A stretch of 36,752 nt of DNA from Bacillota bacterium (GCA_021846285.1 JAJZCB010000032.1:1-36752), one strand, 5' to 3'. Shown: positions 15,677-24,315, counted from the stretch's first letter. The notes: generated by a model not told the origin, from the sequence alone. Translations and numbers: made by a program.

Positions 15677-16661
15677 AATGCACCTCCTTGGCTCCCTTGA
15701 AGAGATGGCATTCGACCAGTCCATCTTCCATCTGATAAAGTTCTGGTCGATCTATCATGCAGTCCGCGAAAACATTGGGGCAGCGCGGATGAAAGGCGCA
15801 ACCTGTGGGCAGATCGACCAAGTCGGGCGGATACCCGGGGATGCCTTCAATCGTAACTTCATCGGCCGTCAGTTTGGGGATGGCCCGCAGAAGCCCCTCC
15901 GTGTACGGGTGATGGTTTCCGAGCAGTTGCAATCGTTCGCTCTTCGTGACCTCAACCAGCCGCCCAGCGTACATGATCGCCACTCTGGACGCCAGTTCCG
16001 CGACGAGACTGAAGTCATGGCTGATAAATAAAATCGCGAAATGCACATATCGCTGAATCTCCTGAATCTGATCCAGAATGGACCGCTGCACCACCACATC
16101 GAGCGCTGTGGTCGGTTCATCCATGATGACAAAGGCGGGATCGAGCGCGATGGCAATCGCAATCACGACCCGTTGCCGCATTCCCCCCGATAACTGATGA
16201 GGAAAACTGCGCAGGTGCTTGAGGTCGATGCTGACCAGATGCAGCAGTTCTTCCGCCCGTTTCCGCGCCTGAGACAACGACATGTCGCGACGGTGGGTGC
16301 GCAGTGTGTCGATAATCTGTTCCTCCACAGTCATGACCGGATTGAGGGCGCTCATGGCGCTTTGAAATACCATGGCCATCTGGCTCCAGCGAAACTGCCG
16401 CAATTCTTTTTTGCTTAGAGAGTATACATCCTGCCCCATGACCCTGATCGTACCTTCCGCCAGATAAGCGGATCCTTTAAGCAGTCGCATGATCGCATAA
16501 GCCAACGTCGATTTGCCTGATCCGGACTCACCCACGAGTCCGACGATTTCTTCTGGATACAGCGTGAGGTTGACGCGGTTAACCGCTTGCACAGGTCCTT
16601 TGTCTGAGTCGTAGGCGACAGACACATTTTCGAGTTCAAGCACTGGGCGTTGCTGTGACAT
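15669..16661 (-). CDS. Opp/Dpp-type ABC ATPase, OppD-like
   Basis: This 330-residue ATPase has Walker A GESGSGKST (about 41-49), signature QLSGGMRQRVVIAIAIAL (about 157-174), Walker B FVIMDEPTTALD (about 180-191) and the switch His in LFISHDFSLV. A CAFHPRCPNVFADC motif near the C-terminus is the Cys-rich segment of the OppD/F subfamily. An AAGGAGGAAG SD precedes the ATG. It overlaps the OppC-like gene by 26 bp and forms a heterodimer with the OppF-like product by analogy with known systems. Confidence 0.9.
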   Translation of the reverse strand: MSQQRPVLELENVSVAYDSDKGPVQAVNRVNLTLYPEEIVGLVGESGSGKSTLAYAIMRLLKGSAYLAEGTIRVMGQDVYSLSKKELRQFRWSQMAMVFQSAMSALNPVMTVEEQIIDTLRTHRRDMSLSQARKRAEELLHLVSIDLKHLRSFPHQLSGGMRQRVVIAIAIALDPAFVIMDEPTTALDVVVQRSILDQIQEIQRYVHFAILFISHDFSLVAELASRVAIMYAGRLVEVTKSERLQLLGNHHPYTEGLLRAIPKLTADEVTIEGIPGYPPDLVDLPTGCAFHPRCPNVFADCMIDRPELYQMEDGLVECHLFKGAKEVHYV

Positions 16662-17580
16662 GACGCTTCCTCCTTCGTTTCCCGGATTTCAGCCTGGGGT
16701 TCGTGATCTGGTCAATCGCGAAATTCATCAGAGCGAAACTCATGCCAACCAGGGCGATGGCGATGCCGGGAGGAACAAACCACCACCACGCGCCCGTAAG
16801 CATCGCGTTTCCACCGGATGCCCAGTACAGGATGGTGCCCCAACTGTTGGCATTCACATTTTCGTAACCCAGATACGCCAGACCTGCTTCAGCAAGGATG
16901 GAGCCAAGGCACGAATACATGAGATTGGAGGCGAGGATGGAGTAGGTGTTGGGCAGGATTTCTGTAAACATGATCCGCAGATCGGATTGACCGGAAAGCT
17001 TGGCCGCTACGACGAAATCACGTCCCACCAAGGACATCGTTTGCACGCGAAACACGCGGGCGCCCCAGGCCCAGCCGGTCAGACCGATGATGAGTCCATT
17101 GATCAAAGGCGTGGTGTTGCGGATGTACGATTCGATGACAATGAGCAAGGCGAGTGTTGGCAGCACCAGAAAGATATTGGTGATCACGTTCAGGATGGCA
17201 TCGACCGCTCCGCCTTTATAACCGGCATACATACCAATCGTGACGCCGAGGACGGTCATGATGAGACCGCCGCCGATTCCCACCATCATCGTTGCCTGTG
17301 TGCCCCAGACGAACTGGGAGAACAGGTCTTGGCCGGTGTTCGTGGTGCCAAACCAATGAGCGGCCGATGGCGGTTGCATGGGGAGGAATACAGACGCCTG
17401 CGGATTGTAGCGTGTGATCAGAGGCGCAAAAATCGCAATCCCGGCAAAGAGACCCAGGATCATCATACCAGCAATCGCCCGCGGATTCTTGACAAATGCC
17501 CGCAACGTACGGAATCTTTTACGTTTTACAGGATTTCCGCGCACAACGGGTCTTTTTTCAGTGGCCGCCCCGGTTGTCAT
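16636..17580 (-). CDS. Opp/Dpp-type ABC permease, OppC-like
   Basis: This 314-residue membrane protein has the OppC layout: a basic N-terminal tail (about 1-32), a first helix (AGMMILGLFAGIAIFAPLI), then the GTTNTGQDLFSQFVWGTQ segment (about 92-109) that marks this family. A cluster of helices follows with a coupling loop FVVAAKLSGQSDLRIMFTEILPN (about 189-211). CTGGAGGTG precedes its ATG. Its first codon overlaps the end of the OppB-like gene, so the two permeases are coupled. Confidence 0.88.
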   Translation of the reverse strand: MTTGAATEKRPVVRGNPVKRKRFRTLRAFVKNPRAIAGMMILGLFAGIAIFAPLITRYNPQASVFLPMQPPSAAHWFGTTNTGQDLFSQFVWGTQATMMVGIGGGLIMTVLGVTIGMYAGYKGGAVDAILNVITNIFLVLPTLALLIVIESYIRNTTPLINGLIIGLTGWAWGARVFRVQTMSLVGRDFVVAAKLSGQSDLRIMFTEILPNTYSILASNLMYSCLGSILAEAGLAYLGYENVNANSWGTILYWASGGNAMLTGAWWWFVPPGIAIALVGMSFALMNFAIDQITNPRLKSGKRRRKRHVTATPSA

Positions 17581-18566
17581 GATGACGCACCTCCAGTTCT
17601 GACCCGTGGATCAAGGCGAACATACAGCATATCCACGATAAAATTGGCGACGAGGACGGACAGAGCGATAATTAAAAACATCCCTTGAATCATCGGATAG
17701 TCTTCATTCGATACGGCCGTATTGAGTTGAAACCCGATCCCTGGGTACGAGAACACCTGCTCCATCAGGATCGACCCGCTGACGATCGAACTCAGTGCGA
17801 TGGCAAGGCCGGTGACCTGAGGAAGGAGAGCATTGCGGGCTGCGTAGGAGAACATCAAACGCCCCCCCGAGATGCCTTTCGCTTCTGCAAACACCACATA
17901 GTCTTCGCCCAGTGTATTGATCATGTTGTTGCGCATTCCAACGATCCAGCCGCTGACGCCGCTGATGAAGATGGTGACGACCGGCAACACCCCATGGTAC
18001 AGGACGCTGGAGAGGAACGGACCGTTGAATCCCGGGTTGACGCTCGAACTGTAACCATGGTACATCGGCAACCAGTTGAGAGTAAATCCGAACACAAAGA
18101 GCAGCATGAAGGCGCTCCAGTTATAAGGGATGGATTGGAAAAACATCGTGATGATGGGGATCGTGCGATCGAGGGCGCCATCGCGCCGCCAGGCGATCAG
18201 GATGCCGACAAACGTACCGACGAGTATGGAAATGAGCGTGGCCAGGCCGACGGCGCCCACTGTCCAGGGCAGACTGTTCTCGATGATGCTGGCGACCGTC
18301 GTTGGGTAGTAGGTGTATGACAGACCGAAATGGCCGGTCAGGATATTACCTAGATACTGGAAGTATTGGACGATCATTGGCTGATGGCTGAATCCAAATT
18401 GGAGTTCAAGCGCCTTTAGAGCCTGTGGTTGCATATGACCCTGAAACTTGGCGAAAATGATCTCCGCCGGATTGCCGGGCATCATTCTTGGCAGGATAAA
18501 GTTCAGTGTGATGGCCGCCCAGATGGAAATCAGAAGAAAGCCCAGCCGATTCAGAAAATAGCGCAT
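17577..18566 (-). CDS. Opp/Dpp-type ABC permease, OppB-like
   Basis: This 329-residue membrane protein starts with MRYFLNRLGFLLISIWAAITLNFILPRMMPGNP, the standard OppB/DppB opening with a first membrane helix and the PGNP turn. The coupling loop is VFAEAKGISGGRLMFSYAARNALLP (about 219-243), and the end EDYPMIQGMFLIIALSVLVANFIVDMLYVRLDPRVR is also typical. The open frame extends 69 codons further, but that part crosses a terminator, so the ATG at 18566 after GGGGGAGT is used. It follows the binding-protein gene across an intrinsic terminator. Confidence 0.9.
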   Translation of the reverse strand: MRYFLNRLGFLLISIWAAITLNFILPRMMPGNPAEIIFAKFQGHMQPQALKALELQFGFSHQPMIVQYFQYLGNILTGHFGLSYTYYPTTVASIIENSLPWTVGAVGLATLISILVGTFVGILIAWRRDGALDRTIPIITMFFQSIPYNWSAFMLLFVFGFTLNWLPMYHGYSSSVNPGFNGPFLSSVLYHGVLPVVTIFISGVSGWIVGMRNNMINTLGEDYVVFAEAKGISGGRLMFSYAARNALLPQVTGLAIALSSIVSGSILMEQVFSYPGIGFQLNTAVSNEDYPMIQGMFLIIALSVLVANFIVDMLYVRLDPRVRTGGASS

Positions 18567-18582
18567 GGTTACTCCCCCTGTC

Positions 18583-18624
18583 AAAAAAAGTGGCGGGGAG
18601 ACAGAGAGGACTCTCTGTCTCCCC
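18583..18624 (-). terminator. Intercistronic terminator between binding-protein and permease genes
   Basis: On the minus strand a perfect 14-bp stem (GGGGAGACAGAGAG at 18624-18611 pairing with 18608-18595) and a 2-base turn lead, after five bases, into seven T residues (18589-18583). Partial read-through would give far more binding protein than permease, a common design in ABC import operons. The stem may also stabilise the upstream mRNA. Confidence 0.85.
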
Positions 18625-18646
18625 GGGGTTGCGGGTCTTGCGCAGA

Positions 18647-20314
18647 TTATGAGCGAGGGCGCAGATGTGTCAGAACAATCCCGTTGGATATGGGATTCCA
18701 AGGGGCCGCGTTGATGTACGGATTGCTGGCGCTCGGCCAGCCTGTATAGTTGGCGTCGTTGTACTCGTACCACGTGGCGCCAAACACGAGCGGGATGCTG
18801 GGCAACTGTTGCGCCATGTATTTCTCCAGGGTGTAAATGTCCTTATGTTGAACGGTCGGGCTCGAAGTTGCCGAGAATGAATTGAGCGTTTGGTTGATCA
18901 TCGGATTGTTCAGTTGCTCAACATTGAAACCGCCTTGGGAATTAAGCATGTTTTGATACAGGAAGTACGGCGAAGGGCCTGTGTTGGTCCAGGAAATCGC
19001 CAACTGATAGTTTTTCTTCGGGCTGTTGATGTTGCTGAAGTACGAGCCAAACTGTTCTTCCTGCACAGTGACCTGAATACCGATGTTCTTGAGATCCTGT
19101 TCGATCAGGGAACAGTCGGTGTCCCAGTCCGTCCAGCCGGAGACGACCTGCAGGGTGAAGGACAGTGGTTTGCCGTTCTTTTCAAAAATGCCGTTTGCGT
19201 TCTTCTTAAAGCCTGCTTTTTCGAGAATTTTAATGGCTTGCGAAGGATTGAAGCTAAAGCTTTTGTCCGCCGCAGGGAGCGATGGATCAAGCCATGATTT
19301 GTCGGCCGGGAGCACAAGTCCGGTTGGGCTGGCGACAGGTTCGTATCCATACTCGCCTTCCATGTACAGTTGCTGACGGTTGATGGCGAGGCTCATGGCC
19401 TGACGGACCGGCAACTGAGCGAGCAGAGGATCTTTCAGATTGGTGTACAGCATCACGACGTTTGAAGGGGGAAACCAGTATTTGTTGTGCGGGCTTTGCG
19501 AGGCGTAAACACTTTGAATGCTCGGAATGAAGAGGCCCGACCAGTCAATCTGTCCCTTCGCCAAAGCCAGGTCGGCGCTCGGGTTGCCGGAGTAGGCGGG
19601 GAAGTTGACGTGACGAACAGCCGGCGCGCCGCCCCAATACTGCAGATTCGAGAAGAACTTGTAGTCTTGTGTATTGAACGATTGGAGAACGTAGGGACCC
19701 GTACCAACAGGGGTCGCCATGTTGACCTTCGTGGGGTCGCCAAGGCCCGCCCATCTGTGCTGTGGAACGATAAACGCTCCAAGCACATACGACGCAAAGG
19801 GAACGTTGGCAACTTTGAAGTTGAATACGACTTCGTAGGAACCTTTCGCCTGCACGGAGCTCAGTTGGCTCCAGACACCGTTGGTGTCAGCCGCAGGGTA
19901 CTGTTTTAACAGGTTGAATGTGAACAGCACGTCACTGGATGTAAACGCTTTGCCGTCCGACCACTTCACGCCGTGGCGCAACTGCACCGTCAGTGTCTTG
20001 TTCTGGTTGCTCCACGCATACTTTGTGCCAAGCAGCGGAAAGACGTGCGGGCTGACATTGTCAAAATAGAAAAGCGGCTGATAGATCAGACCGACAGTTC
20101 CATAGTTGGCGCTGGTTAGAAAGGGATTGAAATTGTCCTGAAAATTACCGTTTGGAGCTGGAACAATCGTCAGCGGTTGCTGCGGCGCCGACGTTTTTTG
20201 CGCCGGACGGGCGGCGCTATGGACAGCGGCCGCAGCGTATTGGGAGGCGCCTGTAAGCGCTAACAACACCGCTGCAGAGGCGCCGAGTAAGCCTAATGTA
20301 CGTTTCGTTGCCAA
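18647..20314 (-). CDS. Family 5 extracellular solute-binding protein (Opp/Dpp type)
   Basis: This 555-residue protein has a Sec signal peptide (about 1-30, basic start then LGLLGASAAVLLALTGA) but no lipobox Cys, so it is not an obvious lipoprotein. The mature part shows the SBP_bac_5 pattern: YDNVSPHVFPLLGTKYAWSNQNKTLTVQLRHGVKWSDGKAFTSSDVLFTFNLL (about 76-130) and RQAMSLAINRQQLY in the middle. The start is TTG at 20314, with AAAAAGGGGG seven bases upstream. As the first gene of the LacI-linked operon, it may bind an oligosaccharide rather than a peptide; sugar-binding members of this family are known in thermophiles. Confidence 0.87.
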   Translation of the reverse strand: MATKRTLGLLGASAAVLLALTGASQYAAAAVHSAARPAQKTSAPQQPLTIVPAPNGNFQDNFNPFLTSANYGTVGLIYQPLFYFDNVSPHVFPLLGTKYAWSNQNKTLTVQLRHGVKWSDGKAFTSSDVLFTFNLLKQYPAADTNGVWSQLSSVQAKGSYEVVFNFKVANVPFASYVLGAFIVPQHRWAGLGDPTKVNMATPVGTGPYVLQSFNTQDYKFFSNLQYWGGAPAVRHVNFPAYSGNPSADLALAKGQIDWSGLFIPSIQSVYASQSPHNKYWFPPSNVVMLYTNLKDPLLAQLPVRQAMSLAINRQQLYMEGEYGYEPVASPTGLVLPADKSWLDPSLPAADKSFSFNPSQAIKILEKAGFKKNANGIFEKNGKPLSFTLQVVSGWTDWDTDCSLIEQDLKNIGIQVTVQEEQFGSYFSNINSPKKNYQLAISWTNTGPSPYFLYQNMLNSQGGFNVEQLNNPMINQTLNSFSATSSPTVQHKDIYTLEKYMAQQLPSIPLVFGATWYEYNDANYTGWPSASNPYINAAPWNPISNGIVLTHLRPRS

Positions 20315-20353
20315 CTGAAATCCCCCTTTTTGGTCTTTGAATGTGGTTTGTTG

Positions 20354-20367
20354 CGAAAACCTTTTCG
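20354..20367. promoter_or_regulatory. LacI-type operator 1 (CGAAAA-CC-TTTTCG)
   Basis: A palindrome with 6-bp perfect arms lies 40 bp before the TTG start of the binding-protein gene, placing it at or downstream of that gene's transcription start. It shares both arms with the site at 20526-20539. The form matches the usual CG-centred LacI-family operators in length and composition, though the centre here is CC. Confidence 0.65.
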
Positions 20368-20480
20368 GAAACAACGGCAATTTATCTCGACATCACCGTT
20401 CGAATCTACAGAACGTTTACGATGTCGTTACAAAACTGCTTGCTTTCGTCTTGCCACCATCATATTACGACTCTTTTGAT

Positions 20481-20510
20481 TTGACAATAGCGCTTTCATT
20501 ATTTTATATT
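20481..20510 (+). promoter_or_regulatory. Sigma-A promoter for the isomerase gene
   Basis: TTGACA (20481-20486) and TATATT (20505-20510) are separated by 18 bp. The start would be near 20517, directly before the second LacI-type operator, leaving a leader of about 250 nt to the GTG at 20771. Confidence 0.65.
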
Positions 20511-20525
20511 GCCATTATTCTAGGG

Positions 20526-20539
20526 CGAAAATGTTTTCG
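20526..20539. promoter_or_regulatory. LacI-type operator 2 (CGAAAA-TG-TTTTCG)
   Basis: A second palindrome with the same 6-bp arms lies about 9-22 bases after the predicted plus-strand start site, a position where bound repressor blocks transcription. The two sites are 172 bp apart centre to centre, which would also allow DNA looping across the divergent region. Confidence 0.65.
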
Positions 20540-20770
20540 GTAAATCACCGGGGGAAGAGATCCAGGAAATAACAACGGGAGGTGTCGTGCGAGGGTGACA
20601 GAGGCATTCGGCCGAAATGTGGGCTGCTTGAATTCTTGGCATCGAAAATATGCTGGAAACGTCAATTCACGCAGGATTTGTACGTTGCGTGTTGAGTTTG
20701 AATAGTCGCATCATGGAATCGTTTTCGACAGGTGCTGAACGCGGTATTCGCACGACAGGAGGTCGTTCAT

Positions 20771-21535
20771 GTGGAAAAACGCATCGGATTACAACTGTAT
20801 ACTCTGCGCGAATCGATGGAGTCGGACTTTACGGGTTCGTTGCAACGAGTGGCCCAGCTTGGTTTTCAGGGGGTGGAATTCGCCGGATACGGGGGATTTG
20901 CGGCCGGAGCGCTTCGCGAACTGATCATCGAACTCGGACTAGAGCCTGTATCGAGCCACGTTTCCCTTGCCGAACTGACGCATCACACGGATGCGGCGCT
21001 CGAGTACGCGCTTGAACTTGGTCTGGCCTATGTTGTATGTCCGTGGCTGCCGGAGGACATGCGGAAAACCATCGATGACTATCGGCGGCTCGCACAAACT
21101 CTCGACACGGTTGGTGAACAGTTCGGGAAACATGGAATCACGCTGTGTTATCACAATCATGCGTTCGAGCTGGCGGTTACAACGGAGGACGGGAGATACG
21201 CTCTGGACGAACTCTATGCGTGCTCCTCTCCCGAATTCGTGCAGGCGGAACTTGATGTATACTGGATTGAACGCGCAGGGCTGGACGCGGCGCGTTATCT
21301 CGAACGGTATGCAGGGCGTTGCCCTCTGGTTCATTTGAAGGATATGTCGCACGGCGAAGACCGGACGTTCGCAGAAGTTGGCGAGGGGCGGTTGGATTTG
21401 CGAAAACTCATCGAAACGGCCGCGAAAAACGGAACAAAATGGATGTTTGTGGAACAGGATCAGTGCTCCGGTAATCCATTTGACAGCGTAGCGACGAGTA
21501 TTCACCGTCTTCGCGAGTGGGGATACGTACAATAA
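20771..21535 (+). CDS. Sugar phosphate isomerase/epimerase-like TIM-barrel protein
   Basis: This 254-residue protein belongs to the xylose-isomerase-like/AP-endonuclease-2 TIM-barrel family (IolE, IolH, hydroxypyruvate isomerase relatives). Motifs in order are IGLQLYTLRE at the start, LGFQGVEFAGYGG, YHNHAFEL (about 132-139), QAELDVYWIERAG (about 165-177), PLVHLKDM and GEGRLDL. Glu, Asp and His residues in these positions bind the divalent metal in the family. GTG 20771 follows AGGAGGT by seven bases. Transcribed divergently from the LacI-linked importer and carrying the same operator type, it probably acts on the imported sugar or its derivative. The exact reaction is not determined. Confidence 0.82.
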   Translation: MEKRIGLQLYTLRESMESDFTGSLQRVAQLGFQGVEFAGYGGFAAGALRELIIELGLEPVSSHVSLAELTHHTDAALEYALELGLAYVVCPWLPEDMRKTIDDYRRLAQTLDTVGEQFGKHGITLCYHNHAFELAVTTEDGRYALDELYACSSPEFVQAELDVYWIERAGLDAARYLERYAGRCPLVHLKDMSHGEDRTFAEVGEGRLDLRKLIETAAKNGTKWMFVEQDQCSGNPFDSVATSIHRLREWGYVQ

Positions 21536-21597
21536 ATGATTGCGTCTCGCTCGAGCAAGTGACAAAGTCGTAGAATCGCCTGAGGGGGGTGCACAGT

Positions 21598-22110
21598 GTG
21601 GAAGAGAGTTCGTTAGAGGTGGTGGCCTATGAGCTTCATTCCGCGACCCTGCAACAGGCTGTTGATATCTACGCTGCCACGTGGGGGCGAGACAGAGCGG
21701 ATTGTGAGCTGTTTTTCACGCGTTACGCAACTCATCCTGAGTTTCGCGGCTACGTGGCGTTTGTCGGTGATCGCGCCGTTGGCATGGGGTTTGGCCATCG
21801 CGGCTTTACAGGCAATTGGTGGTATGATTGGGTCGTGGGAGAGTTGGGTGAGGACGAACGCCTCTTGGATGCCTGGATATTGGTGGAGCTTGCTGTCTTG
21901 CCGGAGTATCGAGGAACAGGTGTCGGTTCGCGGCTGCACGACGCCCTTCTTGAATCAACTGGATGCAGGAGGGCGCTGCTTTCCACTGAGACGAACAACG
22001 CTCGCGCCCGGCGAATGTACGAAAATCGTGGCTGGACTTATCTCCATCACGGTCTGTTGTTTGCGGGCGTCGAGTCTCCGTTTGTGGTGATGGTGAAAGA
22101 TCTGGTATAG
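21598..22110 (+). CDS. GNAT-family N-acetyltransferase
   Basis: This 170-residue protein has the GNAT fold. The acetyl-CoA loop is in LAVLPEYRGTGVGSRLHDALLE (about 99-120, R-G-T-G-V-G), followed by the strand and helix ALLSTETNNARARRMYENRGWTYL near the C-terminus. The GTG at 21598 was chosen because TGAGGGGGGT lies just before it; the frame opens nine bases earlier inside that SD. It follows the isomerase gene by 62 bp on the same strand, so co-transcription is possible. The acceptor substrate is unknown. Confidence 0.85.
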   Translation: MEESSLEVVAYELHSATLQQAVDIYAATWGRDRADCELFFTRYATHPEFRGYVAFVGDRAVGMGFGHRGFTGNWWYDWVVGELGEDERLLDAWILVELAVLPEYRGTGVGSRLHDALLESTGCRRALLSTETNNARARRMYENRGWTYLHHGLLFAGVESPFVVMVKDLV

Positions 22111-22133
22111 GCAAGCGCGTCTTTCCATCGCGT

Positions 22134-22925
22134 TTAGCGGAGGACTTGCAGGATATCGGGCTGAAGAATGTCGCAGCGTAAATGGTCAACGGATGCGGCA
22201 CAGCACACAGCGCCCGCAAACCTTACAGAGAAGTCCTTGACGCGAATGTCCAGGTCTCGCAAGACAAAATCCGTCGGCTCTCCTGAAGTGCGCAACACGC
22301 GAATGGACTGTTCCACGGCGAAGAGCGTTTGGTCGGAATCGCTGCTGCGCTCTGCCGAACGGATCGGTGAGCCGCCTTCCGGTGTCTCGTCATCCTGCAG
22401 CATCTCGAAACCACCGAGCGCACTTGACAGTCCTGTTCCGACGGCCTTGGCGTATGCTTCCTTGCGTACCCAAAGCGCGTGGAATCGGTGGGTCGCATCG
22501 TCGTCTGGTGTGGCGCAAAACAGAAACCTCTGCTCGGCGGGAGTAAACAGCCTTCGGGCAACGGAACCAACCGATCGTCGTGACCGGATCTGTTCAATGT
22601 CCACGCCGACCGGGCTGTCATCGGACAATGCGTACAGCGCACAACCAGCAGAATGAGACATGTTGAATTGCAACTGCTCGTTCTGAGCAGAGACAAGCTT
22701 CGGTTTCCCGTATGGCGTGTAATCGATGGGAACACGATGTGCGGCGATATTGAGTTCGCGCGCCAAAAGCAATCGTAAAAGGCCGCGTGCAGTGATGAAC
22801 TCCAAGCGGCGCTGAGGGATCCGTTGCCTTTTTGTGCGTTCCCATTCGGTCGCTGACAGTAGATCCTTCAGGCGGTCCGACTCGGCGAAGAAGTCAGTCA
22901 GATTGACGAACCAGAGACGAATCAT
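22134..22925 (-). CDS. 4'-phosphopantetheinyl transferase, Sfp type
   Basis: This 263-residue enzyme transfers the phosphopantetheine arm of CoA to a carrier-protein serine. The family motifs are NMSHS (about 88-92), GVDIE with the Mg-binding Asp and Glu (about 107-111) and WVRKEAYAKAVGTGL (about 152-166). It is longer than Bacillus Sfp (about 224 residues) because of a C-terminal part with an acidic insert near 175-200. No polyketide or peptide synthase gene is nearby, so its carrier-protein partner lies elsewhere. ATG follows ACGGAGGT. It converges on the acetyltransferase gene with 23 bp between the stops. Confidence 0.9.
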   Translation of the reverse strand: MIRLWFVNLTDFFAESDRLKDLLSATEWERTKRQRIPQRRLEFITARGLLRLLLARELNIAAHRVPIDYTPYGKPKLVSAQNEQLQFNMSHSAGCALYALSDDSPVGVDIEQIRSRRSVGSVARRLFTPAEQRFLFCATPDDDATHRFHALWVRKEAYAKAVGTGLSSALGGFEMLQDDETPEGGSPIRSAERSSDSDQTLFAVEQSIRVLRTSGEPTDFVLRDLDIRVKDFSVRFAGAVCCAASVDHLRCDILQPDILQVLR

Positions 22926-22955
22926 GACAGACCTCCGTTAGAATGTCTTACTCTC

Positions 22956-22986
22956 AGTATAAGCTCGAATACTCAGTGTAGGTCAA
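22956..22986 (-). promoter_or_regulatory. Promoter for the phosphopantetheinyl transferase gene
   Basis: On the minus strand TTGACC (22986-22981) and TATACT (22961-22956) are spaced 19 bp, slightly long. The start site would be near 22949, about 25 nt before the ATG. AGTAT/ATACT arms around the -10 form a loose inverted repeat. Confidence 0.42.
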
Positions 22987-23039
22987 TCCGGAAGGGGTCA
23001 TGCTTACGGCAGTTCTGTTCTCATTAGGAGGCTTGTGGG

Positions 23040-23630
23040 GTGACAATCCGTTGCGCATGGACAACATCGGATCCGCTTTACATAGACTATCATGACCATG
23101 AGTGGGGCGTGCCCGTTTTTGACGACCGTACGCTGTTTGCATTTCTCATCCTGGAAGGCGCGCAGGCGGGTCTGAGTTGGTACACTATCCTGAAGAAACG
23201 TGAGCATTACCACCGTGTCTACGCGGACTTCGATCCAAACGTGGTTGCAGCGTACGACGCGAAGCAGATCGATGCGCTGTTGCAAGATCCGGGCATCGTC
23301 CGCAACCGACTGAAAATTCTCGCCAGCGTCGACAATGCCAAGGCCTTCCTGGAACTTCAGGCGAGACATGGAACATTCGCCCAATACCTATGGTCGTTCG
23401 CAAATGGTCAGCCGATCATAAACCACTTTCGCAGCGTGGGCGAGGTGCCCGTCAATACGCCTTTGTCCGATGCCATAAGCAAAGAATTGAAGCGTCAGGG
23501 TTTTCGCTTTGTGGGCACGACGATATGCTATTCGTATATGCAGGCCATAGGTATGGTGATGGATCACACAACGGACTGTTTCAGGCATGCGGAACTGGCT
23601 GCTCCGCATCGTGAGCCTTTGCGGCCATAA
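23040..23630 (+). CDS. tag: DNA-3-methyladenine glycosylase I
   Basis: This 196-residue protein is a full-length Tag enzyme, which removes 3-methyladenine from alkylated DNA in base-excision repair. The zinc site Cys5, His18, His176 and Cys180 is complete, and the conserved Glu is in LILEGAQAGLSW (Glu39). DYHDHEWGVP and GFRFVGTTICYSYMQAIGMVMDH are hallmark segments. GTG 23040 follows AGGAGG by eight bases. Its last 50 bases overlap, on the opposite strand, the end of the racemase gene. Confidence 0.95.
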   Translation: MTIRCAWTTSDPLYIDYHDHEWGVPVFDDRTLFAFLILEGAQAGLSWYTILKKREHYHRVYADFDPNVVAAYDAKQIDALLQDPGIVRNRLKILASVDNAKAFLELQARHGTFAQYLWSFANGQPIINHFRSVGEVPVNTPLSDAISKELKRQGFRFVGTTICYSYMQAIGMVMDHTTDCFRHAELAAPHREPLRP

Positions 23631-24315
23631 TCACGGACGATGCCAGTATATCGGTAGCGTTGAATAACCTGGGCGTCGCACCCCTGTTTGAGAGCCATGT
23701 TTCTGTTGGGAAAATGATGGGGATCTCCGTGCAAGCCAGCAGAAGCCCGTCTATTTCCTGACTCCATGGTCTGCAGGCCACCTCATAAAGCTGTTCACTC
23801 AGGGATAACTGCGGGCGCTCCACTGGTGTGCCAGAAGTTCCCCCTTTAACGCGGGAGATGATATCCATGATTTCGCTTTGCGACGCAGCGTCCGGATAGA
23901 CAGCTCTGAGCCCCGCCTGCGCAAACGACCTGTCGTATATCCCGTAGGTTTTCGTAGGTGTTGTGCCCAGTATACCTATGGTTTTGCAGCGAGTTTTCGC
24001 TATGCCCTCAGTGACTTCTTTGATCAGTGAAATGAAAGGAACATCGATTGCAGCTGTGAGGTCGGGTAAAAAAATGTTGGTGGTGCTCGACGGAATAACG
24101 ATGAAATCCGACTTCGCAGCAACGAGTTTTCGTATCACTTCCACTAACATGGGAACCGGGGACTCTCCCGCACCTTCTAGATAATGGATGCGACTCGGAA
24201 TGGACGGTTCCGAGATGAGTACAACCGGAATGTGCTCCTGATCGTCGGATCCAGGGGTCAGTTCAACAATCCGTTTGTAAAAATGCGCTCCAGCCAAAGG
24301 ACCCAGGCCCGCCAA
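23581..24315 (-). CDS. Aspartate/glutamate racemase-family protein
   Basis: This protein of about 244 residues is of the Asp/Glu racemase family. A first-strand motif AGLGPLAGAHFYKRIVE opens it, PSSTTNIF is the first active-site segment with Thr in place of the usual Cys (SSTTN versus family CNT/CNS), and LLACTEIPIIF carries the second active-site Cys. The start is uncertain. TTG 24315 lacks an SD and would drop part of the first beta strand. In-frame sequence upstream encodes I-KTVGI from an ATA codon (24333-24331) with a well-placed AAGGTG. An AUA start or a one-base frameshift is possible. It follows the YheO-like regulator by 180 bp. Lacking one active-site Cys, it may be a relative rather than a true racemase. 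Confidence 0.75.
   Translation of the reverse strand: MAGLGPLAGAHFYKRIVELTPGSDDQEHIPVVLISEPSIPSRIHYLEGAGESPVPMLVEVIRKLVAAKSDFIVIPSSTTNIFLPDLTAAIDVPFISLIKEVTEGIAKTRCKTIGILGTTPTKTYGIYDRSFAQAGLRAVYPDAASQSEIMDIISRVKGGTSGTPVERPQLSLSEQLYEVACRPWSQEIDGLLLACTEIPIIFPTETWLSNRGATPRLFNATDILASSVIMAAKAHDAEQPVPHA

Larger units (their letters stand above)
20315..20770. other. Divergent intergenic control region (importer operon / isomerase)
   Basis: This 456-bp gap separates the minus-strand importer operon from the plus-strand isomerase gene. It holds two LacI-type palindromes, a good plus-strand promoter and the two SD sequences, each described separately. I could not identify a convincing minus-strand promoter. 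A short GTG frame at 20586 stops after four codons. No larger gene is seen. Confidence 0.6.

Noticed and set aside
18566-18773. 69-codon N-terminal extension of the OppB-like permease
   Set aside because: The extension would cross a strong terminator and the end of the binding-protein gene; the inner ATG has an SD and the family-standard N-terminus.
20700-20770. Third LacI-type operator near CGTTTTCG
   Set aside because: Only one half-site is present, without the complementary arm.
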